From: an uncultured Prevotella sp.
GTDB lineage: Bacteria; Bacteroidota; Bacteroidia; Bacteroidales; Bacteroidaceae
Length of the DNA stretch: 14,962 nt
Assembly: GCA_937874345.1 (NCBI GenBank)
Contig: CALNBT010000091.1
Location: 1 to 14,962, forward strand
Direction: 5' to 3'
Shown here: positions 7,583-14,874 of the stretch, in pieces
Layout of the letters: each line of letters starts with the position of its first letter
Position numbering within the stretch: the stretch's first letter is position 1
Notes under the pieces: generated by a model
What the model saw: the letters and a program-made list of their open reading frames with translations, nothing else
What the model was told of the DNA's origin: nothing
The model's database searches: none
Position numbers and translations under genes: made by a program

Positions 7583-9208
7583 ATGAAAGGAAAATACAAC
7601 CAATATATAATTGCAGCTATCGTATTAACTGCATGTAGCTCTTGTCAAGAATGGCTCACAGATGCAACGCCGGGAACCAACAACCGTAATGAGTATTTTA
7701 CATCCATAAGTACAGCCGAGAACGTGGTGAATGCAGCTTATGTTCCCTTGGCATGGGAATTTGGTACCACCTATTATTCGGAATGGTATTTCGGAGACAT
7801 TGCCAGTGACGATGCGCTGAAAGGTGGGCAAAGCGTTACTGACGGCGGTGACGCTTACGATATGGATAATTTCAAAATGAACACAAACAACCAGTTGGTA
7901 TTAGAGTATTACCGGGCGCAATGGCAGGGCATAAGCCGCGCCAATTTGGCACTGATGGAAATACCCGTGACGAAGATAGATGAGAATTCGGCTTCAGAAG
8001 TGGCTAAACGTGACAGGTTTCTTGGTGAGGCTCACTTTCTACGCGCCTATTATTATTTTCGTCTTTTACGTGTTTTTGGAGGCATGCCGCTTATCAACGA
8101 CGTGATAGACAGTTCGTCAAAATGGGCGCAAACGCGTGTTTCAAGAGACGATACCTTTAAGTTTATTCTTGCCGATCTGCAAAAGGCTGATTCTTTGCTT
8201 TGGGAGAAAAGTACCTATAATGTAACCGATTTGGGCAGAGCCACAAAGGGTTCGGCAGACGCCATGCTGCTAAAAGTAAATCTGTACAGGGCCGGTTTTC
8301 TGGCACAGGATGGTAATACCACAGAGGCACAAAATGCTTATAAAGAGGGAAAGAAATGGGGTGAGAAAATCATGGCGAGTTCACAATACGACCTGGACAG
8401 CGACTATTTTACCAATTTCAGGTTATCGGGCGAAAATGATAAAGAGTCGGTATTTGAAATTCAATATGTTGAAGACCCCACATCCGACTATGGTGAGGGC
8501 GAAGGATTTACCAGAGGAACCTTTACCACCATTCTGCAACGCAGCAGGTCGAACGCTTTCGGACAAGCGGGATGGGGGTTTGACAAACCTACACAAAATC
8601 TTTATAATGAGTTTGAAACGGGTGACCCAAGACGCGATTCAACAATATTAGCACCCACTGATGACCAAATAGAAACACCGGCTCAGGAAATATATCTTGA
8701 AGACAGATATTGTAATCGTAAATACGCATTGTATACAGAAACAAACGAAGGTATTTATCATCTTACGCACGACAGTCGCGGTCCTTTAAACAATAAACAA
8801 ATAAGGTATGCTGATGTTCTTTTAATGTATGCCGAAGCATGTTGTGAGCTTAACGACTTGGCTGCAGCCCAAAACGCACTCAATACCGTCCGTAAACGGG
8901 TAAAACTTCCAATATTTCCCTATACGGCAACAATTCAGGGAGTTACAAAAACTTTCAGTTTTAATCAAGATGACCTGCGTATGGCAATCAGACACGAACG
9001 CCGCGTTGAATTGGCAATGGAAGGACATCGATGGTTTGATCTATGCCGATGGGGAATTGCGAAAGAAACCATGGATCATTATATAAAAGGAGAGAGTTCT
9101 GAAGCCCAAGCCGAATACGGGACATTCCAAAAAGGGAAAAATGAATTGTTCCCCATTCCATCCAAGGAAGTGGAGTTAAGTGGAATAGCGCAAAATCCAA
9201 ACTATTAA
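7583..9208 (+). CDS. susD: SusD/RagB-family surface glycan-binding lipoprotein
   Basis: Binds glycan at the cell surface and delivers it to the SusC-like barrel. The product is 541 residues. I place the start at ATG 7583 rather than an in-frame TTG at 7559, because MKGKYNQYIIAAIVLTAC gives a compact lipoprotein signal with lipobox L-T-A-C and lipidated Cys18. Typical family sequence follows: an alpha-helical TPR-like N-terminal half (FLGEAHFLRAYYYFRLLRVF) and the C-terminal block IRYADVLLMYAEACCELND, AIRHERRVELAMEGHRWFDL and GKNELFPIPSKE before the final NPNY. These motifs and the place directly after susC make the family secure. Ligand specificity cannot be read from the sequence. It is the only protein encoded downstream of SusC that carries a lipobox. 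Confidence 0.94.
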   Translation: MKGKYNQYIIAAIVLTACSSCQEWLTDATPGTNNRNEYFTSISTAENVVNAAYVPLAWEFGTTYYSEWYFGDIASDDALKGGQSVTDGGDAYDMDNFKMNTNNQLVLEYYRAQWQGISRANLALMEIPVTKIDENSASEVAKRDRFLGEAHFLRAYYYFRLLRVFGGMPLINDVIDSSSKWAQTRVSRDDTFKFILADLQKADSLLWEKSTYNVTDLGRATKGSADAMLLKVNLYRAGFLAQDGNTTEAQNAYKEGKKWGEKIMASSQYDLDSDYFTNFRLSGENDKESVFEIQYVEDPTSDYGEGEGFTRGTFTTILQRSRSNAFGQAGWGFDKPTQNLYNEFETGDPRRDSTILAPTDDQIETPAQEIYLEDRYCNRKYALYTETNEGIYHLTHDSRGPLNNKQIRYADVLLMYAEACCELNDLAAAQNALNTVRKRVKLPIFPYTATIQGVTKTFSFNQDDLRMAIRHERRVELAMEGHRWFDLCRWGIAKETMDHYIKGESSEAQAEYGTFQKGKNELFPIPSKEVELSGIAQNPNY

Positions 9209-9259
9209 ATATTTTTTGTTTTGCACAATTATTTTTCTCGAATAGAAATGCGAACAATT

Positions 9260-9281
9260 GGAGTGCTGATAAGACCACTCC
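9260..9281 (+). terminator. Small hairpin between susD and the module protein (attenuator candidate)
   Basis: GGAGTG (9260-9265) and CACTCC (9276-9281) form a 6-bp stem with a 10-base loop, followed by CCTTTACTAACTTTT. It sits in the 108-base gap after susD, the longest gap in the operon. It could weaken read-through or mark a processing point, but the stem is short and the T-rich tail is broken. No good TANNTTTG promoter follows; the nearest is TAACTTTT at 9289-9296 without a placed TTTG. Confidence 0.3.
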
Positions 9282-9316
9282 CCTTTACTAACTTTTATAA
9301 TTAATTAAAATTTACA

Positions 9317-10171
9317 ATGATGAAAAAAATTACATTACTGGGGGCCATCTTTGCCATGGCAACGATGACGGCCAATGCACAAACTGTGACAAAGGCTCTT
9401 GACAATGATGGTAACGCTACATTTAATTGGGCTGATGCCACCGAATTCGTACCCATTATTACCGGCGAAGCAGAAAGTGCTGAGATGGAAGGTAAAATAA
9501 AAGACGATTTTCGGCCCGATGATATCACAAAACACCTGTATGTTTGGAGTGGAACCTATACTGCTGGTGATGGCAGCGGCATAAACTCTTTTGGACAAGT
9601 TGAAGACCATACGGCATTTGTCGTAGGTAATGTTGGATGGTCTGGCTTCGGAATCATTGATGACAATGCACACAACTTGTCATTCATTGACGACAGCTAT
9701 ATTTTACATTTTGCCATTAAGGGTAATCCTGCAACATCCCACGCGATAGGTCTGGGCAGTGTAAAGTTTGCCATAGGCGATGCACCGTTTGTCGACAATA
9801 ATACTACTGTAAAAAACTTCGGTACATGGAAAAATGATGGTGAATGGTATTATGTAGACGTACCGTTTTCCATGATCAAAAAATTAGGTGATGTCTGGCC
9901 ATTAAGTAAAGGCGGACCAACGGCTTATAAAGGTGACAATTTCTTCTTTGTTTTAAGTGGTGGCGTTGCCGGAACAGAGCTTCATCTTGACAATATCTTT
10001 CTATATAAGAGTAAAAGCCTGACAACCGGTATAAACAATTTAAACAGTACAGACAACTCTAAAGTAGAGGCAATATACGACTTGCAAGGACGTGAACTTA
10101 AAGATTGCCCAAAACACGGTGTTTATATTATCAAGACAGCGAATAGTGTAAAAAAGGTATCTGTAAAATAA
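9317..10171 (+). CDS. Secreted single-module protein, probable surface glycan-binding protein
   Basis: Probably binds beta-glucan outside the cell; no catalytic motif is visible. The 284 residues comprise a type I signal peptide (MMKKITLLGAIFAMATMTANA, cleaved before QTVT), one ~205-residue module (27-231) and a C-terminal tail (about 236-284). The module contains HLYVWSGTY, NSFG, VVGNVGWSGFG, DDSYILHFAIKG, NDGEWYYVDVPFSM and ends ELHLDNIFLYK. That pattern fits beta-sandwich binding domains, but I do not recognise the family. The same module appears three times in the GH16 enzyme next door, which ties it to beta-1,3-glucan. The tail (TTGINNLN, IYDLQGREL, HGVYIIKT) resembles a T9SS type A sorting domain. 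No lipobox is present, unlike SusE/SusF-type proteins that normally occupy this place. Two adjacent ATGs (9317, 9320) are possible starts. The gap to the next gene is 34 bases. Confidence 0.75.
   Translation: MMKKITLLGAIFAMATMTANAQTVTKALDNDGNATFNWADATEFVPIITGEAESAEMEGKIKDDFRPDDITKHLYVWSGTYTAGDGSGINSFGQVEDHTAFVVGNVGWSGFGIIDDNAHNLSFIDDSYILHFAIKGNPATSHAIGLGSVKFAIGDAPFVDNNTTVKNFGTWKNDGEWYYVDVPFSMIKKLGDVWPLSKGGPTAYKGDNFFFVLSGGVAGTELHLDNIFLYKSKSLTTGINNLNSTDNSKVEAIYDLQGRELKDCPKHGVYIIKTANSVKKVSVK
9395..10009 (+). repeat. Module copy A (standalone protein, residues 27-231)
   Basis: First of four homologous ~205-220-residue coding modules in two adjacent genes. It shares with the later copies HLYVWSGTY, NSFG, GNVGWSGFG, DDSYILHFAIKG, APFVDNNTT, DGEWYYVDVP, GGPTAY and LSGG.AGT followed by LDN. 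Around IGDAPFVDNNTT it is closest by eye to copy D, whereas GGPTAY is shared only with copy B. Confidence 0.85.
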
Positions 10172-10205
10172 TGTATCAATCTATTACAATTTAAATTGCA
10201 ACTTA

Positions 10206-13200
10206 ATGAAACTAAGAAATTATGTGATTGCCTTAGGTATAACCATGCTTGCATCGACAAGTACCAAAGCAGCAGACACACCACAAAGTAGTACCGGTGA
10301 TGGCTACACTATGGTTTGGAGTGATGAATTCGACGGTTCTGTATTGAATAATAAAATGTGGAACATCGAAGTAAACGGAAATGGTGGTGGAAACCAAGAA
10401 CTGCAATATTATCGCAGCGATAATATTGCAGTAGCCAACGGTAGCCTTGTTATCACAGCAAAGAAAGAAAATTACGGCGGCAAGGAGTTTACTTCCGGTC
10501 GTATCAATTCCATGGGAAAGGTTGCCTTTAAGCATGGAAAGATTGAAGCCCGAATTAAATTACCCAAAACCGCTAACGGTTTATGGCCTGCTTTTTGGCT
10601 GATGGGCAATGATATGAACACCGGTACTACATGGCCTTATTGTGGTGAGATAGACGTATTGGAATCCGGTAACGCTGAGGGTATAAATGCGGGAACGCAA
10701 GAAAAGTATTTCAATGGAGCTTTACATTGGGGGCCCTATACCAACGGCAATCACCCAATGTACGCAAAGGGCTACGAAGCACCATACAGTGTTCAGGATG
10801 GAGAATATCATTTATGGACACTTGTTTGGGACGAGAACCAAATCAATATGTATCTGGATTTAGACAAGAATCCTGGAGAGAACGCTTATTTCACCATGAA
10901 TATTAGTGATAAAAGTGCAGATAATTCACCGGGCAATTATTTTCACAAACAATTCTTCATTCTCTTCAACATGGCGGTTGGGGGCAGTGTACCAAACATT
11001 TTTAATGCCGGTGGAATAACAGCCCTCAATAACGGAGACAAAAAAATGTATGTTGATTATGTGCGTGTTTACCAGAAAACAGGAGAGGAAGATTATACCA
11101 CACCCGATAATTCAACCGATAATCCCCCAGTTGAAGATACATCCACAGCACTTGGATCTTTCGGAAGTTTGGCTCTTGACGCAAACCATGTATCAACCTT
11201 TGATTTCAAAAATGCGAATGATTATGTCATTATCAGTGCCAGCGATGGTGTAAAAAATGCCATGGCCGGTAAGATAAAGGCAGATTATAATGTTGATGAT
11301 GTCAATAATTTTCTTTATATATGGAATGATACCTACGCTCCACAACCTTGGGATGGTTCTGATAACTCGTTCGGCTTTACAGAGGCTTACAACCATTTTA
11401 CGGTAGGAAACATCGGATGGTCCGGACTTGGTTATGCTTCCGTGAAGGGTACAAAAGGTAAAGATCTGTCAATGATAAACGATGACTATTTTGTACATTT
11501 TGCTATGCGCGGATTGGATGCAGCAAGTCATAAGCCGCAGGGAATAAGAATTGGCAATGCCTCTTTCTCTGTTGGTAAAAGCGCATTTGTAGACAATGGA
11601 ACAACAATGCCGCTTCTTGGCGACTATAAACGTGATGGACGTTGGTGTTATTTTGATATACCGGTATCTATTCTTAAACAACTTGCCGGAGGAAACCTGT
11701 TTTCAGAAACCGACGGTGGCCCTACTGCTTATACAGGTAACGCATTTGCGGTTCTTAGCGGTGGAGGAGCGGGAACCGATTTACAGTTTGATAACGTGTT
11801 CTTTTACAGGAATCCAACCAAGAGCACTGATATGCCAACCGGAGATACCACAACCCAATTGGGTAAATATGGTTATGCAGCACTCAATGAAAAAGGTACT
11901 ACCAATTTTGATTTTAACAATGCCGAAGACTTTGTCATCATTGGATGCAGCAATGGCGTACGAGATGCTATGAGTGGTAAAATAAAAGCCGACTACAGCA
12001 TTGACGACACCAATAACTTTCTTTATGTGTGGAATAATACCTATAATCCGGTAGATTGGGACGGCACAAACAACTCATTTGGTTTTGCCGAAGCCTATAA
12101 TCATTTTACAGTAGGAAATGTTGGATGGTCCGGGCTCGGTTATGCTTCAAAGAACAAGGGTAAAGATCTTTCCATGTTGGATAATACCTATTATCTGCAT
12201 TTCTCAATGAAAGGAAATGACGCGCTCTACCATACCTCGCAAACGGTTGGTATTGGTACTACATCATTCGTTATTGGCAATGCAGGCAGTCCCATTATTG
12301 GCGATTATAAGCGTGATGGCAATTGGTATTCGTTTGATATTCCTTACTCGCTCATTGCATCACTTTCCGGTGGAAATCCGTTCCCCGACAAGGATGGTGG
12401 TTCAAAGGCTTATATGGAAAATGTTTTCAGCATATTAAGCGGAGGCACACAGGGAAGTGAACTTCAGTTTGATAATGTTTTCTTCTTCAAGAAAATTAAT
12501 GACAATCAGGTAACAACCCAATACGTTACCAAGTCCATAGACAGCAATGGCGCCTCTACGTTTGATTTCAATCATTCCACCAACTACGTGCTGATTGATG
12601 TTACAGATAACCTCAAGACCCAAATGGGAACCAATGTATTGAAAGATTATCGCGTTGACGATGTAAATAATTTTCTTTATGTTTGGGAAAACACCTACAA
12701 TGCAACTTCCACCACAGGCGTAAACTCGTTTGGAGAAGCCTCTCCTTACCGTTCTTTTACAGTTGCAGGCAATCCTGCATGGTCAGGCCTGGGTTACATT
12801 TCAGAGAATGTCGGGAAAGATCTGTCTATGATCGATGACAGTTATTTCTTACATTTTGCAATGAAGGGAACCGGCGCCGAGAATTATGCCATTGAAATCG
12901 GCAACGCTAAATTCACCATTGGATCTGCCCCATTTAACGATAACGGTACAACGATTCCGGTTTTGTGTAACTATACTCGAGACGGTGAATGGTACAATAT
13001 AGACATCCCTGTCAGCGACCTCAAGTTGTTTGCACCTTCGCTCTTTAACAATGCCGGAAACTGTCTTGAAAACGTATTTGTTGCGCTAAGCGGTGGTACG
13101 GCAGGAACAAAATTACAATACGATGGGATTTTCTTTTACAAAAAAGTATCTACCGGTCTGAACGACATGAATGCTCAAAACAACGATAAAGCCGAACAAC

Positions 13201-13298
13201 TTTTTGATATCTCCGGCCGTAAAGTTCAGAACATGAACCAACCGGGACTTTATATTGTGAAAACCTCAAAGGGTGCTAAAAAAGTACTCGTCAAATAA
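10206..13298 (+). CDS. GH16 endo-beta-1,3-glucanase with three C-terminal repeat modules
   Basis: Hydrolyses internal beta-1,3 bonds of laminarin-type glucans, probably at or outside the cell surface. It has 1030 residues: signal peptide (1-22, ending STSTKA), GH16 domain (about 26-292) starting MVWSDEFDGSVLNNKMW, a Pro/Asp/Thr-rich linker (about 293-315), three modules at 316-535, 552-762 and 773-979, and a sorting-like tail (about 982-1030: LFDISGRKV, PGLYIVKT). The catalytic signature GEIDVLE has the laminarinase-type ExDxxE spacing, with Glu148 as nucleophile, Asp150, and Glu153 as acid/base; lichenases use ExDxE. Other GH16 marks are GKIEARIKLP, WPAFWLMG and FFILFNMAVGG. The modules match the neighbouring standalone protein and are likely carbohydrate-binding. 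At over 1000 residues it is far longer than a bare GH16 catalytic domain (~250). Mixed-linkage or other beta-glucans are possible alternative substrates. Confidence 0.93.
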   Translation: MKLRNYVIALGITMLASTSTKAADTPQSSTGDGYTMVWSDEFDGSVLNNKMWNIEVNGNGGGNQELQYYRSDNIAVANGSLVITAKKENYGGKEFTSGRINSMGKVAFKHGKIEARIKLPKTANGLWPAFWLMGNDMNTGTTWPYCGEIDVLESGNAEGINAGTQEKYFNGALHWGPYTNGNHPMYAKGYEAPYSVQDGEYHLWTLVWDENQINMYLDLDKNPGENAYFTMNISDKSADNSPGNYFHKQFFILFNMAVGGSVPNIFNAGGITALNNGDKKMYVDYVRVYQKTGEEDYTTPDNSTDNPPVEDTSTALGSFGSLALDANHVSTFDFKNANDYVIISASDGVKNAMAGKIKADYNVDDVNNFLYIWNDTYAPQPWDGSDNSFGFTEAYNHFTVGNIGWSGLGYASVKGTKGKDLSMINDDYFVHFAMRGLDAASHKPQGIRIGNASFSVGKSAFVDNGTTMPLLGDYKRDGRWCYFDIPVSILKQLAGGNLFSETDGGPTAYTGNAFAVLSGGGAGTDLQFDNVFFYRNPTKSTDMPTGDTTTQLGKYGYAALNEKGTTNFDFNNAEDFVIIGCSNGVRDAMSGKIKADYSIDDTNNFLYVWNNTYNPVDWDGTNNSFGFAEAYNHFTVGNVGWSGLGYASKNKGKDLSMLDNTYYLHFSMKGNDALYHTSQTVGIGTTSFVIGNAGSPIIGDYKRDGNWYSFDIPYSLIASLSGGNPFPDKDGGSKAYMENVFSILSGGTQGSELQFDNVFFFKKINDNQVTTQYVTKSIDSNGASTFDFNHSTNYVLIDVTDNLKTQMGTNVLKDYRVDDVNNFLYVWENTYNATSTTGVNSFGEASPYRSFTVAGNPAWSGLGYISENVGKDLSMIDDSYFLHFAMKGTGAENYAIEIGNAKFTIGSAPFNDNGTTIPVLCNYTRDGEWYNIDIPVSDLKLFAPSLFNNAGNCLENVFVALSGGTAGTKLQYDGIFFYKKVSTGLNDMNAQNNDKAEQLFDISGRKVQNMNQPGLYIVKTSKGAKKVLVK
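11151..11810 (+). repeat. Module copy B (GH16 protein, residues 316-535)
   Basis: First of three tandem copies after the GH16 domain. It reads TFDFKNANDYVII, FLYIWNDTY, NSFGFTEAYNHFTVGNIGW, KDLSMINDDYFVHFAMRG, FVDNGTT, DGRWCYFDIPVS, GGPTAY and LQFDNVFFYR. It is closest by eye to copy C through the FGF.EAYNHFTVGN block. It has an insertion (VKGTKG) before KDLS. Confidence 0.88.
11859..12491 (+). repeat. Module copy C (GH16 protein, residues 552-762)
   Basis: Second tandem copy: NFDFNNAEDFVII, FLYVWNNTY, NSFGFAEAYNHFTVGNVGW, KDLSMLDNTYYLHFSMKG, DGNWYSFDIPYS, LQFDNVFFFK. It lacks about six residues where B and D carry FVDNGTT and FNDNGTT (IGNAGSPIIGDYKRDG here), so one loop is shortened. Confidence 0.88.
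12522..13142 (+). repeat. Module copy D (GH16 protein, residues 773-979)
   Basis: Third tandem copy: TFDFNHSTNYVLI, FLYVWENTY, NSFGEASPYRSFTVAGNPAW, KDLSMIDDSYFLHFAMKG, APFNDNGTT, DGEWYNIDIPVS, ending LQYDGIFFYKK. It is the most divergent of the GH16 copies: the GGPTAY segment is replaced by NAGNCLEN, and the usual DNVFF becomes DGIFF. Some segments resemble copy A more than B or C. Confidence 0.88.
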
Positions 13299-13310
13299 TC
13301 CGGTATTCCA

Positions 13311-13369
13311 ACAGGTGATGCCTGTATATAACAAACTCCGATAGTTATTTGTCTAACTATCGGGGTTTG
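13311..13369 (+). terminator. Tandem hairpins between the GH16 and GH128 genes
   Basis: A small hairpin, ACAGG (13311-13315) with CCTGT (13321-13325), is followed by a long one: bases 13332-13347 pair with 13354-13369 over 16 positions including one T-G wobble, with a 6-base loop (TTTGTC). The core CCGATAGTTA/TAACTATCGG is perfect. No clean T-run follows, so it may be a partial terminator, an RNA-stabilising 3' end for the upstream message, or both. No consensus promoter follows before ATG 13402, so the GH128 gene probably depends on read-through. Confidence 0.65.
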
Positions 13370-13401
13370 CATCAAGGCATACACACTCTCTTTTCAATAA
13401 A

Positions 13402-14874
13402 ATGACGAATAATTTTATTTTGCTTATGTGCAGATTTATTTTTACTTTGTGTATATGTTTTTCTCTCACAACCCTGGCGCAGCCGCAACGCAGTTTCAAA
13501 CGTGGAGTGGGAGAAAGCGGCTTTTCCAAAACGGAAGAAATAAATGCGCTCTCACCGGGTGTCTCCTGGACATATAATTGGAGTATTACCCCTTCCTCAA
13601 GCGTTGCAAACGATATCGGGCCCGAAACGAAAATGGAGTTTGTTCCAATGTGCTGGAACACAAGTTTCTCTGAACTTAACCTCCGCACCTACCTTATCGC
13701 CCATCCGGGTGTTAAATATCTTTTGGGCTATAACGAACCAAATTTTGCGAATAGCGGGGGAAGCAACATCACGCCGATAGACGCCGCCACCAACTGGAGC
13801 AAGGTAGAACAAATAGCCGCCGACTTCAATCTAAAACTCATTGCACCTGCCCTTAATTATCCCAATGGCCCCATCAGCGATGGTAACACTTATTCGCCGG
13901 AACAGTGGATGGACGCGTTCATTGCGGCATATAAAAATCTGAATGGTAAAGAACCGCGCATGGATTACATGGCATTGCACAGCTATATGAACAGTTCCAC
14001 GGCATTAATGAATTTCATTGACAATTTTTCCGTGAAATATGGTAAACAAATATGGCTTACAGAGTTCTGCTCATGGGAGGGAACCGTAGACTCTGTTGCA
14101 CAACTCAATGCCATGGTACAAAAAGTACAGAGTCTTGAACTTGATAACAACGTGGCACGCTATGCCTGGTTTAAAGCAAAGGGCAGTACCACCAGTCCCT
14201 ATTACCAGTTACTGCTGACGCCAAAACTGTCTGAAAGTCCTAAAGTCTATGGCAGACTTTCTAACCTTGGAAAGGTTTACGTCAACATGTCATCATTTGA
14301 CCTGAATTATTATTACAAACCAAGTACACCCATTCCTGCCAAAGAATATATTAATTCCGGTGGAATATCACTTCAACCGAATTCTGATGTCGAGAGCACA
14401 CAAAATATCCAAATAAGTTCATTTGACAATGGCGCCTTTACCGAATATCTCATTGACATACCCCAAACGCAGGAATATGATGTGCAATTACGCTTTTCAA
14501 GCGAGGCTTTTCTTTATTCCCCACAAATTCAGTTATCGGTAGACGGTCAGCCGGTTGCCACACAAATACTCCCCGAAACGGGTATGACAGACGATACCGA
14601 CCAATGGGCTACGGCCACAATAAAGGCCGTTATCCCGGCAGGCAAACATCGCTTGCAGGTAAAAAGCACACGCAGTACCACCTGCAAGTTAAATTGGTTG
14701 CAACTGGACACCACAACCGGCATTAACGATGTAAGCAACGCTGCCGGCACCTCACGCTCAAAGAAATACTATACCATAGATGGTTGTGAAACAAAAAACC
14801 TAAGGCACGGTGTTTATATTGAAAAGAACACGCTTGATAATGGCAAAACCGTTGTTCGCAAAATAACCCGTTAG
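13402..14874 (+). CDS. GH128 endo-beta-1,3-glucanase with CBM6-like domain
   Basis: Hydrolyses internal beta-1,3-glucan bonds, complementing the GH16 enzyme. The 490 residues contain a signal peptide (core RFIFTLCICFSLTTLAQ), then a GH128 (glyco_hydro_cc) TIM-barrel domain at about 30-285 with RGVGESG, VSWTYNWS, EFVPMCWN, YLLGYNEPNF and IWLTEFCSWEG. Glu112 of NEPN is the predicted acid/base and Glu221 of LTEF the predicted nucleophile. Residues about 311-436 (IPAKEYINSGGISLQPNSD, LIDIPQTQEYDVQLRFSSE, IPAGKHRLQVKS, KLNWLQLD) look like a CBM6-type beta-sandwich. The tail 437-490 (TTGINDV, YTIDG, HGVYIEKN) is a degenerate version of the sorting-like tail of the two preceding proteins. ATG 13426 is an alternative start giving a slightly shorter signal peptide. 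The C-terminal module does not resemble the four-copy module. It lies 103 bases after the GH16 gene, beyond the hairpins. Confidence 0.88.
   Translation: MTNNFILLMCRFIFTLCICFSLTTLAQPQRSFKRGVGESGFSKTEEINALSPGVSWTYNWSITPSSSVANDIGPETKMEFVPMCWNTSFSELNLRTYLIAHPGVKYLLGYNEPNFANSGGSNITPIDAATNWSKVEQIAADFNLKLIAPALNYPNGPISDGNTYSPEQWMDAFIAAYKNLNGKEPRMDYMALHSYMNSSTALMNFIDNFSVKYGKQIWLTEFCSWEGTVDSVAQLNAMVQKVQSLELDNNVARYAWFKAKGSTTSPYYQLLLTPKLSESPKVYGRLSNLGKVYVNMSSFDLNYYYKPSTPIPAKEYINSGGISLQPNSDVESTQNIQISSFDNGAFTEYLIDIPQTQEYDVQLRFSSEAFLYSPQIQLSVDGQPVATQILPETGMTDDTDQWATATIKAVIPAGKHRLQVKSTRSTTCKLNWLQLDTTTGINDVSNAAGTSRSKKYYTIDGCETKNLRHGVYIEKNTLDNGKTVVRKITR

Noticed and set aside
9289..9296. Internal promoter ahead of the single-module protein (TAACTTTT)
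   Set aside because: It misses the final G of TANNTTTG, and no TTTG lies 19-21 bases upstream.
11151..13142. CRISPR or short tandem DNA repeat array in the GH16 gene
   Set aside because: The repetition is at protein-domain scale (~640 bases) with diverged DNA, in a single continuous reading frame.
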